Of a DNA stretch of 64,000 nt, positions 1 to 9,015 are shown piece by piece. Source of the DNA: Methanosarcina sp. (GTDB taxonomy: Archaea > Halobacteriota > Methanosarcinia > Methanosarcinales > Methanosarcinaceae); NCBI RefSeq assembly GCF_028693135.1, contig NZ_JAQUVZ010000006.1, positions 51,352 through 115,351 on the forward strand. Direction: 5' to 3'. The translations under genes were made by a program, and so were the position numbers. Under the pieces are notes generated by a model that was not told where the DNA came from, did not search any database, and was given only the letters and a program-made list of their open reading frames with translations. Position 1 is the stretch's first letter; every line of letters starts with the position of its first letter.

Positions 1-755
1 TCGTTGACACCGGTGTATTCACCTGTAACAGCATCGAGAAGTTCACCTTTGGCAATTTCAAACTGTGGGCCTTCAGGGTCGACTTTTGCTGCTGCACGGC
101 CGTCGAACCAGTTGATTGCACCACAAAGGGAAACTCTGTCAGGGGAAACTACACAGACATTGGTCGGAGCAAAGGACTGGCAGAGAGTGCATCCGTAGAA
201 GACATCAACATCTTCATCGTGCAGGTCCTTTGTCCTGGCGTCTCTTGCTTTGAAAATCTCCTTTGCTTCTGTCATCTGCTTTTCAACTTCAGCCTGTTCG
301 GTGTAGAAGGTGACCTGCATCTTCTCGATAAAGGGCAGTTCTGTCTTGAAGAGCATCATGACAGCTCTTCCGAAGGGCTCGAAGGAGTCCATCTTCCCAG
401 CTGTGTCCTTGGAAACTCTCATCCAGACATCGTACCTCTGGTTCAGGTGCATAATGCCCTGGCAGTAGTTGATGAAGTCGTGGACACGCCTTTCGACCAC
501 AGATTCAAGGTCAGCCTCGACAAGTTCTCCACCGATGTTGAAGATCATTGCCCAGGGGTAGGTCTTGCCCTCTTCCATGTCCTTGAGATCTGGACCGACA
601 ATTGTGACCTGGTCGTCTACAATTGCATCCATATCTGCTGCTCTGACGAGTTCGAGACCAAGGGATTTTGGGCCACCAAGTTCAACGAACATTCCTTCCT
701 TTCTTACTCTTTCTCCTTCAAACATCGGGGAAATCTCGAATGGGTAATCTGCCAT
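1..755 (-). CDS. cdhC: CODH/ACS beta subunit CdhC, copy 2 (partial, N-terminal 251 residues)
   Basis: Acetyl-CoA synthase subunit of the archaeal CODH/ACS complex. It joins a methyl group, CO and CoA at the Ni-Ni-Fe4S4 A cluster, and runs in reverse during growth on acetate. The window cuts the gene after residue 251. The first two A-cluster cysteines (C189 and C192) are present, while the second pair (C278 and C280 in the full copy at 11394-12803) lies outside. The start ATG at 755 has a GGAGG ribosome site about 8 bases upstream. Positions 1-641 appear identical to 12049-12689 of the full copy, and six differences cluster in 642-745, so the two copies look homogenised. It is third in a second cdhA-cdhB-cdhC set. 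Confidence 0.96.
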   Translation of the reverse strand, partial: MADYPFEISPMFEGERVRKEGMFVELGGPKSLGLELVRAADMDAIVDDQVTIVGPDLKDMEEGKTYPWAMIFNIGGELVEADLESVVERRVHDFINYCQGIMHLNQRYDVWMRVSKDTAGKMDSFEPFGRAVMMLFKTELPFIEKMQVTFYTEQAEVEKQMTEAKEIFKARDARTKDLHDEDVDVFYGCTLCQSFAPTNVCVVSPDRVSLCGAINWFDGRAAAKVDPEGPQFEIAKGELLDAVTGEYTGVN

Positions 756-779
756 TGTGTTTTCGCCTCCTAAATCAAA

Positions 780-1292
780 TTATAGTAAGTCAATCAATTC
801 ATCCAGGGCAACAAAGTGTTCTTCCCTGCTTATGGTCCCGAAGGACATTGTTGCGTTCTGGACGTAGTCTTTACCAATTGAAATTGATTTTACTTTGGAA
901 AAGTTCCTGGTTCCGGACAGTACCTGGTTAATATAGTACTTCTTGAATTCCAGGACTATTATGGTGTCGTAGTTACCTTTTCCGTCAAGTCCGGGCCATG
1001 CGGGGTCGGTTAAGTAGAATCCGAGCTGGTGCACATTGATGTACTTGGCATCTACGTCCTTGTCTAAGAATCCATTGAGGGAGCTTCCGGTAGCTGCAAT
1101 TGGAATGTTTGCCTTTTTGGCAATCTTAACTGCACGGTCCAGAATTTCTGGTCTAAGAACTCCGGTTCCGACCACAAGAAGTGGTCTCTTTGCCTTGGAG
1201 ATCATCTTGGCTGCCATGTCAGGGTTGATTGCCTTTGAGGTGGTTACCCCGTAGCTGGTAAAGAGCTTTGTGTTCTTTGTAGTGTCAACCAT
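780..1292 (-). CDS. cdhB: CODH/ACS epsilon subunit CdhB, copy 2
   Basis: 170-residue epsilon subunit, which associates with CdhA in the CO dehydrogenase component and is thought to aid electron transfer to FAD or ferredoxin. The length matches the family. It aligns end to end with the copy at 12828-13340 but with many scattered substitutions, unlike the neighbouring cdhC genes. It lies 2 bases after cdhA2, with its GGAGG ribosome site inside the 3' end of cdhA2, so the two are translationally close. The typical Rossmann-like fold carries the segment [10 protein letters not shown] (residues 37-46). No cofactor cysteines are expected in this subunit. Confidence 0.96.
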   Translation of the reverse strand: MVDTTKNTKLFTSYGVTTSKAINPDMAAKMISKAKRPLLVVGTGVLRPEILDRAVKIAKKANIPIAATGSSLNGFLDKDVDAKYINVHQLGFYLTDPAWPGLDGKGNYDTIIVLEFKKYYINQVLSGTRNFSKVKSISIGKDYVQNATMSFGTISREEHFVALDELIDLL

Positions 1293-1294
1293 TT

Positions 1295-3715
1295 TCAGGC
1301 CTCCTTGCAGAGTCTCTTGAGGTTGGTGGGCTGTGCCGAGACGTCGAACTTAATCTTCGGACCGGAGATGATCTTTTTCCTCTTCCAATCGATTTCCCAG
1401 CCTTTCTCTTCTTCGAGTTTCTTCATGAGGTCCGCACGCTTGGCGAGTGGCAGGTCGGCTTCGGTCCTGATGAACTTCCACCAGTCATCGGGCATTCCGC
1501 CGATATACTTTGCGTGGAGTTCCATCCAGTGGGTCAGCTTAATAGACCTACCCATACTGTTGTCGGATGGGCGGATGCAGGCTTTTGCCATCATTGGGAT
1601 TGCTTCCTGCCAGGTCTCTGCGGTGATCAGGAGGAATTCCGGTGCTGGAGGGATTGCCATCTCTTCGCCGTTTCTGGCGTCGTAGACCTTCCACTTCTCA
1701 TCATCATAGTTCTTTGCGATCAGGGCTCTCCTGTACTTAGAACTGTGGGGACCAAGCACTGCCGGGATACCATAGATGTTACATCCGGTTCCTATTGAAG
1801 CTGCTTTCTGAGAGAACGCACCCCATGCAAGACCACAGGCACCAACACGGTTCAGGACATAGTCTGCGATTTCCGCGAGGTTGCCTCCCATGGTTCTGCC
1901 ACCAAAGATAGCGGCGACTTTCTGGGCGGCTCCGGTAATGTGAGCATTCGAGACGCAGGACCCAATGTTAACCAGTCCACCAGACTGGAATCCACCGGGG
2001 AACCTCTCATAGAGAGTCTGGCCGTTCTCGTCCTTGTACATACCCATGTCCATGGACCCACATCCGGTACCGACAACGATATAGTTCCTCTTAAGGAATT
2101 CTTCTGCGATGTAGTACACGGATTTGGCTCCATCACCGTAGTTAGGACATCCGATGATTGCGATGATACCGGGGGTGGTACCCATGACCAGGTTCAGACC
2201 TTCTGAACGGATTTCCGCATCAGATACCTGACCTCTGCCGGCTCTCATCCAGCCTTTCTCTTCTGCGATAACCTTCTGAGAGGCTTTTTCGATGACGCTA
2301 AGGATTGGGATTTCCTTCTTACAGACCTGTTCACAGCGGCGGCATCCGATACACTGGTCGTGGAGATCTACAAGGTAGCTGTAGTCGCCTTCCTTGGCAT
2401 GCTTCATAGCTTCCGGAATCTCCAGTTCTTCAGGGCAGACCAGGTAGCAGGAGCCACAGTCAGCACACTTGTCGACCCATTCCTTCATCTGCTCATCAGA
2501 TGCGATTGTCCTGAATCCTGCTGCTTGGCGAATCGGGTGCATTACCTGGGTGAGCCTTACGGCGATTTCTCCAAGCTTATCGTAGTCAAGGATCACAGCA
2601 CCCGGAATCGCTCCGGACTTGAGTTCCTCAATTGTCGCATCGACGTCCTGATCGTCCCTGCTGGGCAGGCCATACATGATCTTGGCGTTGGACGCAATAA
2701 CGGGAATCCCAAGCTTCTGGGCTTCGGGTACGATGTCTCCACGGACACACTGTTCATCAACAACAATGACGTCAGGCAGTCCTGTACGGATGATCTTGAG
2801 TTCCTGGGACATGGAACCGATGACCTTGGTGTAGGGAGCTCTCCTGTCGGCTTCCTTGTATCTGGTCAGGTCGATTGCGGTACAGCAGAGCCCACCGAGT
2901 TCCATCTTGTCGGTCAGGTCGTGCTCTTCCATGTAGTCCATCATGTAGGTGACACCGCCCACGTTGTGTCCGATAACACAGAGGAACGGTTTTTCCTTGT
3001 CAATGGTTCCGACACCCATCTCAATGAGTGGGGCTTCGGGATCGGCTTTCGGGAAGTCGAGGGCTGCGATCTGGACTATATCGGATATTTCCATTCCAAC
3101 GTGGTCCAGGCTGCCGCTGAAGAGAGCCTTTGAGTCGTAGTCGATCTCTGCGGATTCCTGCCCGGCATGGACGGTTGCAAGGAGCTGGGTAAGCTGTTCC
3201 TCTGTGAACTCCATTGCAGGTTTGATTTCTCCGAGGGTCATTGGTCTCTGCCCGGTGGTAATCGTGATGTTAGGGGTCAGGACGTCGGATTGCCCAAGCT
3301 TGAGGGGTAAGTCTTCTCCGAAGACCTCAATCAGGTGGTCAAGCAGGTGGCGGCCATGGGCTGCGTGGCAGGCAGTACCGGTGATCACACGGAGGAAGAA
3401 TTCCCTGCCGTTGTGGCCTAGCATGTCAATACCACAGGCGCCTCTCTTGTTGTTGGAGAGGTCACATGGGCCGTATGTGCAGTAGCAGCACTGGTCACAC
3501 ATAGGGGTGATTACAGGCTCATAACGGGCGAGTAATTTCAGGTTCCAGTCATCCCTGTAGGTTGCAAGACCAGGCCATGTGGATGGGCCCAAGGGGCCGA
3601 GATCTTTTGCTTTCTCGTCCGCGGCCTCCTTTGCTGCCCCTACAATATTATTTATAGTGATCTGAACGGACTCCAGATCTTCTATAGAAAAACTCCCGGT
3701 AGTTAGGTTGCTCAT
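1295..3715 (-). CDS. cdhA: CODH/ACS alpha subunit CdhA, copy 2
   Basis: 806-residue Ni-Fe-S CO dehydrogenase subunit, catalysing CO + H2O to CO2 with two electrons. N-terminal cysteines at 73, 76, 77, 79, 84 and 94 match the B/D-cluster region. Two ferredoxin-like 4Fe-4S motifs, [11 protein letters not shown] (about residue 418) and [11 protein letters not shown] (about residue 457), are typical of archaeal CdhA and absent from bacterial CooS. Further C-cluster cysteines occur in the C-terminal half (for example [11 protein letters not shown] and NIGSCVSN). The start ATG at 3715 follows an AGGAGGT ribosome site. This is the first gene of the second cdh set. It differs from cdhA1 at many positions, so it is an older paralogue rather than a fresh duplicate. 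Confidence 0.97.
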   Translation of the reverse strand: MSNLTTGSFSIEDLESVQITINNIVGAAKEAADEKAKDLGPLGPSTWPGLATYRDDWNLKLLARYEPVITPMCDQCCYCTYGPCDLSNNKRGACGIDMLGHNGREFFLRVITGTACHAAHGRHLLDHLIEVFGEDLPLKLGQSDVLTPNITITTGQRPMTLGEIKPAMEFTEEQLTQLLATVHAGQESAEIDYDSKALFSGSLDHVGMEISDIVQIAALDFPKADPEAPLIEMGVGTIDKEKPFLCVIGHNVGGVTYMMDYMEEHDLTDKMELGGLCCTAIDLTRYKEADRRAPYTKVIGSMSQELKIIRTGLPDVIVVDEQCVRGDIVPEAQKLGIPVIASNAKIMYGLPSRDDQDVDATIEELKSGAIPGAVILDYDKLGEIAVRLTQVMHPIRQAAGFRTIASDEQMKEWVDKCADCGSCYLVCPEELEIPEAMKHAKEGDYSYLVDLHDQCIGCRRCEQVCKKEIPILSVIEKASQKVIAEEKGWMRAGRGQVSDAEIRSEGLNLVMGTTPGIIAIIGCPNYGDGAKSVYYIAEEFLKRNYIVVGTGCGSMDMGMYKDENGQTLYERFPGGFQSGGLVNIGSCVSNAHITGAAQKVAAIFGGRTMGGNLAEIADYVLNRVGACGLAWGAFSQKAASIGTGCNIYGIPAVLGPHSSKYRRALIAKNYDDEKWKVYDARNGEEMAIPPAPEFLLITAETWQEAIPMMAKACIRPSDNSMGRSIKLTHWMELHAKYIGGMPDDWWKFIRTEADLPLAKRADLMKKLEEEKGWEIDWKRKKIISGPKIKFDVSAQPTNLKRLCKEA

Positions 3716-3733
3716 TTTAGCTTTACCTCCTAA

Positions 3734-3771
3734 ATATGCTTAAAGTCACTTTATATGCTTAAAGTCACTTT
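3734..3771. repeat. 19-bp perfect tandem duplication in the cdhA2 leader
   Basis: Two adjacent copies of ATATGCTTAAAGTCACTTT (3734-3752 and 3753-3771) lie between the cdhA2 ribosome site and the putative TATA box. The corresponding cdhA1 leader (about 15780-15800) has only one related segment. The flanking text, GACGATTG and then GGCATA, is conserved between the two leaders. Confidence 0.85.
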
Positions 3772-3820
3772 GCCAGACGATTGTATTTACGATATTTGGC
3801 ATACCGACAACGATTATGCA

Positions 3821-3830
3821 ATTTATATTG
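3821..3830 (-). promoter_or_regulatory. putative TATA box of cdhA2
   Basis: On the minus strand the sequence reads CAATATAAAT. It lies about 110 bases upstream of the cdhA2 ATG, at a distance comparable to the proximal TATA-like element GTATATAA of cdhA1 (15849-15856). The proximal leaders are homologous. This is inferred from position and sequence only. Confidence 0.45.
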
Positions 3831-3849
3831 ACGTCTGATTAAAAGTTCC

Positions 3850-5692
3850 ACTATTTAAAGACATTTTTAGTAGATCGTTTTTAACTTTTTATAGGAATTA
3901 CTCACTTACAATACAAAATCAAGTACAGTAAATTAAACAGTTAAAACTTTAATTTTAGAGGGTCGGGGGTTTACTGTTCTTGTTTTAGACCTCAAATGTG
4001 TAAGTCCTATAAATGTTGCGATCTCAGAATAATAAAAGAGATCTGAGAGACTATCCGAAAAGTTCTATGCATGTTGTAAAATTACAATTAGTGTCAAGTA
4101 TCCGGAATCCGTTCGTTTGTACATGATGCCGATTGTATAAGTTACAGTAAGTCACAGCACTTTTCGAATAAATCCTTAAATTACACATAAGCGACGTGTT
4201 ATAAATAACTTTCATTTTTGTTCGGTTTAGATACAAAATAAGAAAAGCTTGGTATAAATCTTATCTAAACTCTTATGAGTCGTTGACTCATGACGTCCCA
4301 CTGTTTCAAGACATTTTTAGTAGATAATTTTTGACTTTTTATATAAGTTACTCACTTACACTACAAAATCAAGTACAGTAAATTAAGCAGTTAAAACTTT
4401 TTTTAGAAGATTGGGGGTCCAATGCTCTTGTTTTATGCCTCAAGTGGGTAAGTCCTATATCAGTAAATGTTGTGATCTCTGAATACTAAAAGAGATCTAA
4501 GAGATTATCCAAAAAGTTCCATGCATGTTGTAAAATTACAATTAGTGTCCATTATCCGGAATCCGTTCGTTTGTGCATGATGCCGGTAGTAAAAGTTACA
4601 GTAGGTCACAGCCCTTTTCGAACACGCTCTTAAATTACTCATAAGCGACATGTTATAAATAATTTTCATTTTTGTTCGGTTTAGATACATAATAAGAAAA
4701 GCGTAGTATAAATCCTATCTAAACTCTATGAGTCGTTGACTCACGATGTTCCAACTGTTTAAATATAGTTTTTACAGGTCGTTTTTAACATTATATAAGA
4801 GGTTACACACTTACTATACAAAATTAAGTGCAGTAAATTAAACAGTTATAACTTGAATTTGACTTAACTTGAATTTAACTTGTATTTTCGAGAGTTGGAC
4901 GTTCACTACTTTTTTGTTTAAACTTCAAGTGGGTAAGTCCTGTATCAGTAAATGTTGTGATCTCAGAATACTAAAAGAGATAAGAGACTATCCGAAAAGT
5001 TCCGTGCATGTTGTAAAATTACAATTAGTGTCCATTATCCGGAATCCGTTCATTTGTGCATGATACCGGTAGTAAAAATACGTAGGTCACAGTACTTTTC
5101 GAATATCTCTTTAAATTACACATATGAGATATGTTATAAATACCTTTCTTTTCGGTTTGGTTTGGATACAAAATAAGAAAAGAGTAGTATAAATCCTATC
5201 TAAACTCTATGAGTCGTTGACTCATGATGTTCCAACTGTTTAAATATAGTTTTCACAGGTCGTTTTTAACTTTATATAGAGGTTACACACTTACTATACA
5301 AAATCAAGTACAGTGAATTAAACGGTTCTATCTTGAATTTAACTTGTATTTTCGAGAGTTGAACGTTCACTACTTTTGTTTAAACCTCAAGTGGGTAAGT
5401 CCTTTACCAGTAAATGTTGTGATCTCAGAATACTAAAAGAGATATAAGAGACTATTCAAAAAGTTCCGTGCATGTTGTAAAATTACAATTAGTGTCCATT
5501 ATCCGGAATCCGTTCATTTGTGCATGATACCGGTAGTAAAAATACGTAGGTCACAGTACTTTTCGAATATCTCTTTAAATTACACATATGAGATATGTTA
5601 TAAATACCTTTCTTTTCGGTTTGGTTTGGATACAAAATAAGAAAAGAGTAGTATGAATCCTATCTAAACTCTATGAGTCGTTGACTCATGAT
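3850..5692. repeat. four tandem imperfect repeats of about 454-485 bp upstream of cdhA2
   Basis: Four units begin near 3850, 4293, 4750 and 5229. The landmark AAATGTTGYGATCTC recurs at 4011, 4465, 4950 and 5412, giving spacings of 454, 485 and 462. Each unit contains a TATA-like string reading toward cdhA2 on the minus strand (for example CTTATATAAAAAG near 4336-4348 and similar strings near 3885, 4790 and 5265). Each also has a CTATYCRAAAAGTTC segment that resembles the terminal repeat of the IS5-type element at 62923-63791. Units 3 and 4 are the most alike, suggesting growth at the distal end. I see no credible coding sequence in the array. Confidence 0.9.
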
Positions 5693-6238
5693 GAAGCATG
5701 AAAAACAGCATCTTATACTCAGTTTTTCATAGGAAAAGAACATGAAATTCTTCGAATAACAGGCACAAAAAAACGAAAGTACCAGTGATTAGCAGAATTT
5801 TTATGTTAAATCAGGTTTAAAAGGCAGAAAATGGTCACAGGACTACCTGATATATGGTGCAAAATTATGAAGTAAACGTTATAGTTATAATCGTAGTTTA
5901 TACCATTAGGGGTTTATTGCGATTGGTTTTGTATTTAAAACCTCTATTTGACAGATCCTGTTAATTAATTCAGTAATTTCTTACACAAAACAAGTTGTTT
6001 CGACACATTACATTTTGGTAAAATAAAAAATGTCAAAACTCATAAGCTGCTAGACAAAACTTTGAATTGCAGATAAATACAGAACCATGAAGCCCATTTA
6101 GACATTGTATAATGTATACTTCTGTCAAATTTGGGTAAAATACAGAATCTAAAAATGGATTCAAAGCTTATTAATTAAATCAATAGTTAAATTGTTTTAG
6201 CACTGGTTATTTATACTACCTCTAGTTTGTGTAATTTG
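5693..6238. other. non-coding spacer between repeat array and DUF134 gene
   Basis: AT-rich sequence with no supported gene. A TATA-like TTATTTATAC near 6208-6217 lies about 25 bases before the DUF134 start, consistent with a nearly leaderless transcript. Nothing else recognisable was seen. Confidence 0.5.
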
Positions 6239-6745
6239 ATGGTCAATAGAGTTAAACGCAGGGTCTCTTGCTTTCCGAAGGCCACCTATTACAAGCCCAG
6301 AGAAATCCCTCTTTGCTGTTTGGAAATTGCCAACCTATCCATAGAAGAGCTTGAAGCTATTCGTCTTTGCGACCTTCTCCAGATAGAGCAGAACGAAGCT
6401 GCTGAAAGAATGGGAATATCCAGGAAAACTTTCTGGAACGACCTCCAAAAGGCCCGGCAGAAGGTAGCTGATGCTCTTGTAAACGGAAAAGCTATCGAGA
6501 TCTCTGGAGGAGAATACGTTAATACTGGTGAATGCAAGGTCGATTATCTCTGCAAAGAATGCGATCATGTGTGGGAACCAAAGTACGACCAGAATCGTCC
6601 CACAAGCTGTCCTAATTGTAATTCCAATTTAATTTTCCGACGCGGTGGCGATGGAAGAGGAAAGAGGTTTATTGATAATGATTATTGTTGCCCTAAAGAA
6701 AAGGGAAGCAGCAGGAATACTAGTGAAGGAAGCAAAAAAAAGTGA
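6239..6745 (+). CDS. DUF134 / UPF0251 family DNA-binding protein
   Basis: 168-residue protein of the DUF134 (UPF0251) family: an N-terminal RRVxxxPxxxYYKP segment (residues 4-20), then a sigma-70 region-4-like helix-turn-helix (residues 30-75, with the segment AAERMGISRKTFWNDLQKAR). A zinc-ribbon-like tail follows with CKEC and CPNC pairs (residues 102-127). The family is presumed to bind DNA, but no target is known to me. The start is placed at ATG 6239. GTG at 6227 is possible, but it lies upstream of the transcription start predicted from the TATA box. The end overlaps a short downstream frame by four bases. It is the only plus-strand gene between the two cdh operons. Confidence 0.85.
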   Translation: MVNRVKRRVSCFPKATYYKPREIPLCCLEIANLSIEELEAIRLCDLLQIEQNEAAERMGISRKTFWNDLQKARQKVADALVNGKAIEISGGEYVNTGECKVDYLCKECDHVWEPKYDQNRPTSCPNCNSNLIFRRGGDGRGKRFIDNDYCCPKEKGSSRNTSEGSKKK

Positions 6746-6882
6746 CAATAATAGCTATACCATGCGAAGGCATGTTTAGTTCTTATGACACTCAGTGGCA
6801 AAAAACTAACACAGGCAAGGATTTTGACATTGTAACATTCGGAACCCTGTTTGGACCAAATACACACATGATAAAATCATAA
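6742..6882 (+). pseudogene. short frame resembling the N-terminus of a NifX/NifB-type dinitrogenase cofactor protein, probably truncated
   Basis: A 46-codon frame starts with GTG, overlapping the stop of the DUF134 gene (GTGA overlap). The N-terminal IIAIPCEG resembles the start of PF02579-type (NifX/NifB-like) small proteins, which often open with an IAIP(C/T) strand and which I recall as common neighbours of DUF134 genes. Full members are 100 or more residues, so this would be a remnant. The assignment rests on about eight residues plus context. It could be a non-coding frame. Confidence 0.35.
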
Positions 6883-7240
6883 ACATAACATGTGATTCGT
6901 TGCGCACTATAAATATAAAAAAAGCAGAAGAGTTTAAAACTAAGGTTTATAATTTAAAAGCTAGAAGATAACTTTTTTCTATATATTTCCTTCAACTGGA
7001 ATGAAATGTATACAAAAAGAAGCAATCTTAGAATTAGACGGTGTCTTAAATTATTGTGGACTTTTGTGCGAATTAGCTCGGCTAAATAGTGAATTTTTGG
7101 TAGTTTCTTTTGAAAAACATACAAAAAGTAAGTCATTCACAATAATTATGAGTTTTGGAGAACTGGATCGGATTCGGATAATCGTTCTTTTTTCCAAATC
7201 CAAGAATCATTTTTATAGTTCCGTAATAATTTCCATATTC
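6883..7240. other. AT-rich spacer, no supported gene
   Basis: Short frames occur on both strands here, but none has a convincing ribosome site, family motif or composition. Nothing supported. Confidence 0.4.
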
Positions 7241-7375
7241 TAAGGGCCTATCCGAAAAGTGGTTGCCTGCTGCAACTTTTACAATATGCATATGCAAAAC
7301 CGGAACGGATGCTCTGGATATCATAGACTTATTTGACTTTTCAACATGCACGGAACTTTTCGGATAGGCTCTTAA
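7241..7375. mobile_element. MITE (about 135 bp) related to the IS5-family element at 62923-63791
   Basis: Terminal inverted repeats TAAGGGCCTATCCGAAAAGT (7241-7260) and ACTTTTCGGATAGGCTCTTA (7355-7374) match the ends of the intact IS5-type element near the right edge, with one mismatch. The 95-bp interior has no coding capacity. A right-half copy occurs at 46658-46717. It probably moves or moved in trans using that transposase. Confidence 0.85.
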
Positions 7376-7529
7376 ACGGGATTCTATGGATATCAACCGT
7401 TCAGTGAGTTCTTTAATTTGAGATTCAAGACTTACAGTAAGCAGTAACTTCAGGGTGTGAAGCACACAAAGCAAGAATCTCTTCACGTTTCACAAATTAA
7501 AAAAGAAATCATTTTATATCCAATTTTTT

Positions 7530-7571
7530 TCTCGAAAAAAGGAAAAATGGGGTAGCCTCCATAGGGCTACC
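7530..7571 (-). terminator. intrinsic-type terminator after cdhE
   Basis: On the minus strand a perfect 7-bp stem, GGTAGCC/GGCTACC with a 7-base loop (7551-7571), is followed by CCATTTTTCC and a further T-rich run. It lies about 30 bases past the cdhE stop and would end the first cdh operon. Confidence 0.75.
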
Positions 7572-7602
7572 TCAATAATTATTATTCAATTTACATTTGG
7601 AC

Positions 7603-9012
7603 TTATTGTTTTGGGGGCCAGTTCTTCTCGATCCAGCCAGGTATACGGCCTGAGTCCATTGGACCAACCTTTACATTTGCACCTAGTGTATCTTCGAGGT
7701 CACCCTGCAGACGGGCTGATAGACCTGGAATGATAAGGGTGTTGTGGTTTGTGTCGGTCTTTAGATCGAAACCAGCCTTGTCGAAGGCGTCCTTTACCTT
7801 TGCGGAAGTCAGCTGACCACCGGCAACTGCAGCTTCCACACCAATACCATCGGTGTCAACTGCAAGCAGCCAGCATACGATGCCATTTGCTGAGATATCG
7901 CTTTCTACCGTGTAGTAGGTAAGGGCGAAGTTGGTGGTGAAGAATACCGGAGAGTCTTTGTCCGGGGCTCCAACCTTATACATCCCTCCGTCCACGGAGA
8001 CAGGAGTCCTTGGGTCGGTGTAGATTGTTTCAGCCAGGTGCATTTCAGGCAGTGCTGCATATGGCTCCAGGCTGTGGAGTATCATAATGTCGCCGTACCT
8101 GATTGTGAAGACTGAAGCAATAACGGTTTCCCAGTAGGATGCGCTGACAGGGTCTGCAATTCCTGCCATCCAGGCTGTGAGCGGGAGAGCCATGATCGGG
8201 TATGCGATCTCGGTGTCTCCCATAATGCCTGCTCTCCTGATTTTCAGGAAGTTTGTGAAGGAATCCTTCAGGCCTTTGCCGCTTGGGTAGGTCCCCGGGT
8301 CGAGCACAATGTCCTTAATTCCTGACTCTGCAAAGGTCTTTGCAAGGGTCTTAAGGGCATCGAGGTCATTGAAGGCTGAAACTACAACAGGCACCTTGTA
8401 TTCAAGGGCGAGTTCTCCTACTTCTTTCCAGTTGTCCTTGTTTGCAGCGTAGAGCAGTGGGTTTTTATCCTTTGCAACCTCAAGTCCTGCCTTCAGGACA
8501 GCGGGATTGAAGGAACAGAAGATCATAGGCAGGCCTATTTCCGCTACCTTCTTGACGGCTGCTGCGAACTTTGCAGGGTCGTTGGAAGTGGCTTTTATTG
8601 CCACACCGTCGAGAAGCAGGTTTCGTCCTACATAGAACTTCTTGAAGTCAGCGATTTTGTTTACTCTCTCAATAAGGGCAGCTTCTTCGAGGTTGTCTGA
8701 AACATCGAAGAACAGCTTTGTCTTATTGAAGAAGGTAAGTTTGTGGCGGTACAAGACATCGTCTCCACCGATGTTTGCTGCCTTTTCGCCTACTCCTATG
8801 GTAACCTGGCGGATCTCCGGGGCAAGGATAATATCGAGTTCTTTAAGCTTCTTTGCGTACTTCTTTTCCTTGACCAGGGGTGGGCATTCTGATGTCTTGC
8901 CGGACCTGTCAATCAGTTTGGAGGCAAAGGCCATACATGTAGGTTCACCACATTCTCCACAGTTTGTCTGGGGCAGGTACTTGTAGGCTTCTAATGGGCT
9001 GTTTATTTTCAT
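7603..9012 (-). CDS. cdhE: CODH/ACS gamma subunit CdhE (corrinoid/Fe-S protein large subunit)
   Basis: 469-residue large subunit of the corrinoid iron-sulfur protein. Together with CdhD it carries the methyl group between methyltetrahydrosarcinapterin and the A cluster of CdhC. The N-terminal 4Fe-4S motif is visible as C18, C21, C26 and C43 (NCGECGEPTC, then a distant Cys). A TIM-barrel methyl-carrier domain and a C-terminal corrinoid-binding domain follow, as in CfsA/AcsC. It starts 3 bases after cdhD, with a GAGGTG ribosome site inside the cdhD end. It is the last gene of the operon, followed by a strong terminator hairpin. Confidence 0.96.
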   Translation of the reverse strand: MKINSPLEAYKYLPQTNCGECGEPTCMAFASKLIDRSGKTSECPPLVKEKKYAKKLKELDIILAPEIRQVTIGVGEKAANIGGDDVLYRHKLTFFNKTKLFFDVSDNLEEAALIERVNKIADFKKFYVGRNLLLDGVAIKATSNDPAKFAAAVKKVAEIGLPMIFCSFNPAVLKAGLEVAKDKNPLLYAANKDNWKEVGELALEYKVPVVVSAFNDLDALKTLAKTFAESGIKDIVLDPGTYPSGKGLKDSFTNFLKIRRAGIMGDTEIAYPIMALPLTAWMAGIADPVSASYWETVIASVFTIRYGDIMILHSLEPYAALPEMHLAETIYTDPRTPVSVDGGMYKVGAPDKDSPVFFTTNFALTYYTVESDISANGIVCWLLAVDTDGIGVEAAVAGGQLTSAKVKDAFDKAGFDLKTDTNHNTLIIPGLSARLQGDLEDTLGANVKVGPMDSGRIPGWIEKNWPPKQ

Positions 9013-9015
9013 GTT

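Noticed and set aside
2360..3133. 257-codon plus-strand frame opposite cdhA2
   Set aside because: Antisense shadow of cdhA2 with no ribosome site or family motif.
4051..4690. Two 61-codon minus-strand frames (4051-4236 and 4505-4690) that look like paralogues
   Set aside because: They are the same part of two tandem DNA repeat units. The third and fourth units do not keep the frame open, there is no ribosome site, and composition is that of spacer DNA.
7133..7486. 117-codon minus-strand frame upstream of the cdhE terminator
   Set aside because: It runs through the MITE and its inverted repeats. The remaining part has no homology that I recognise.
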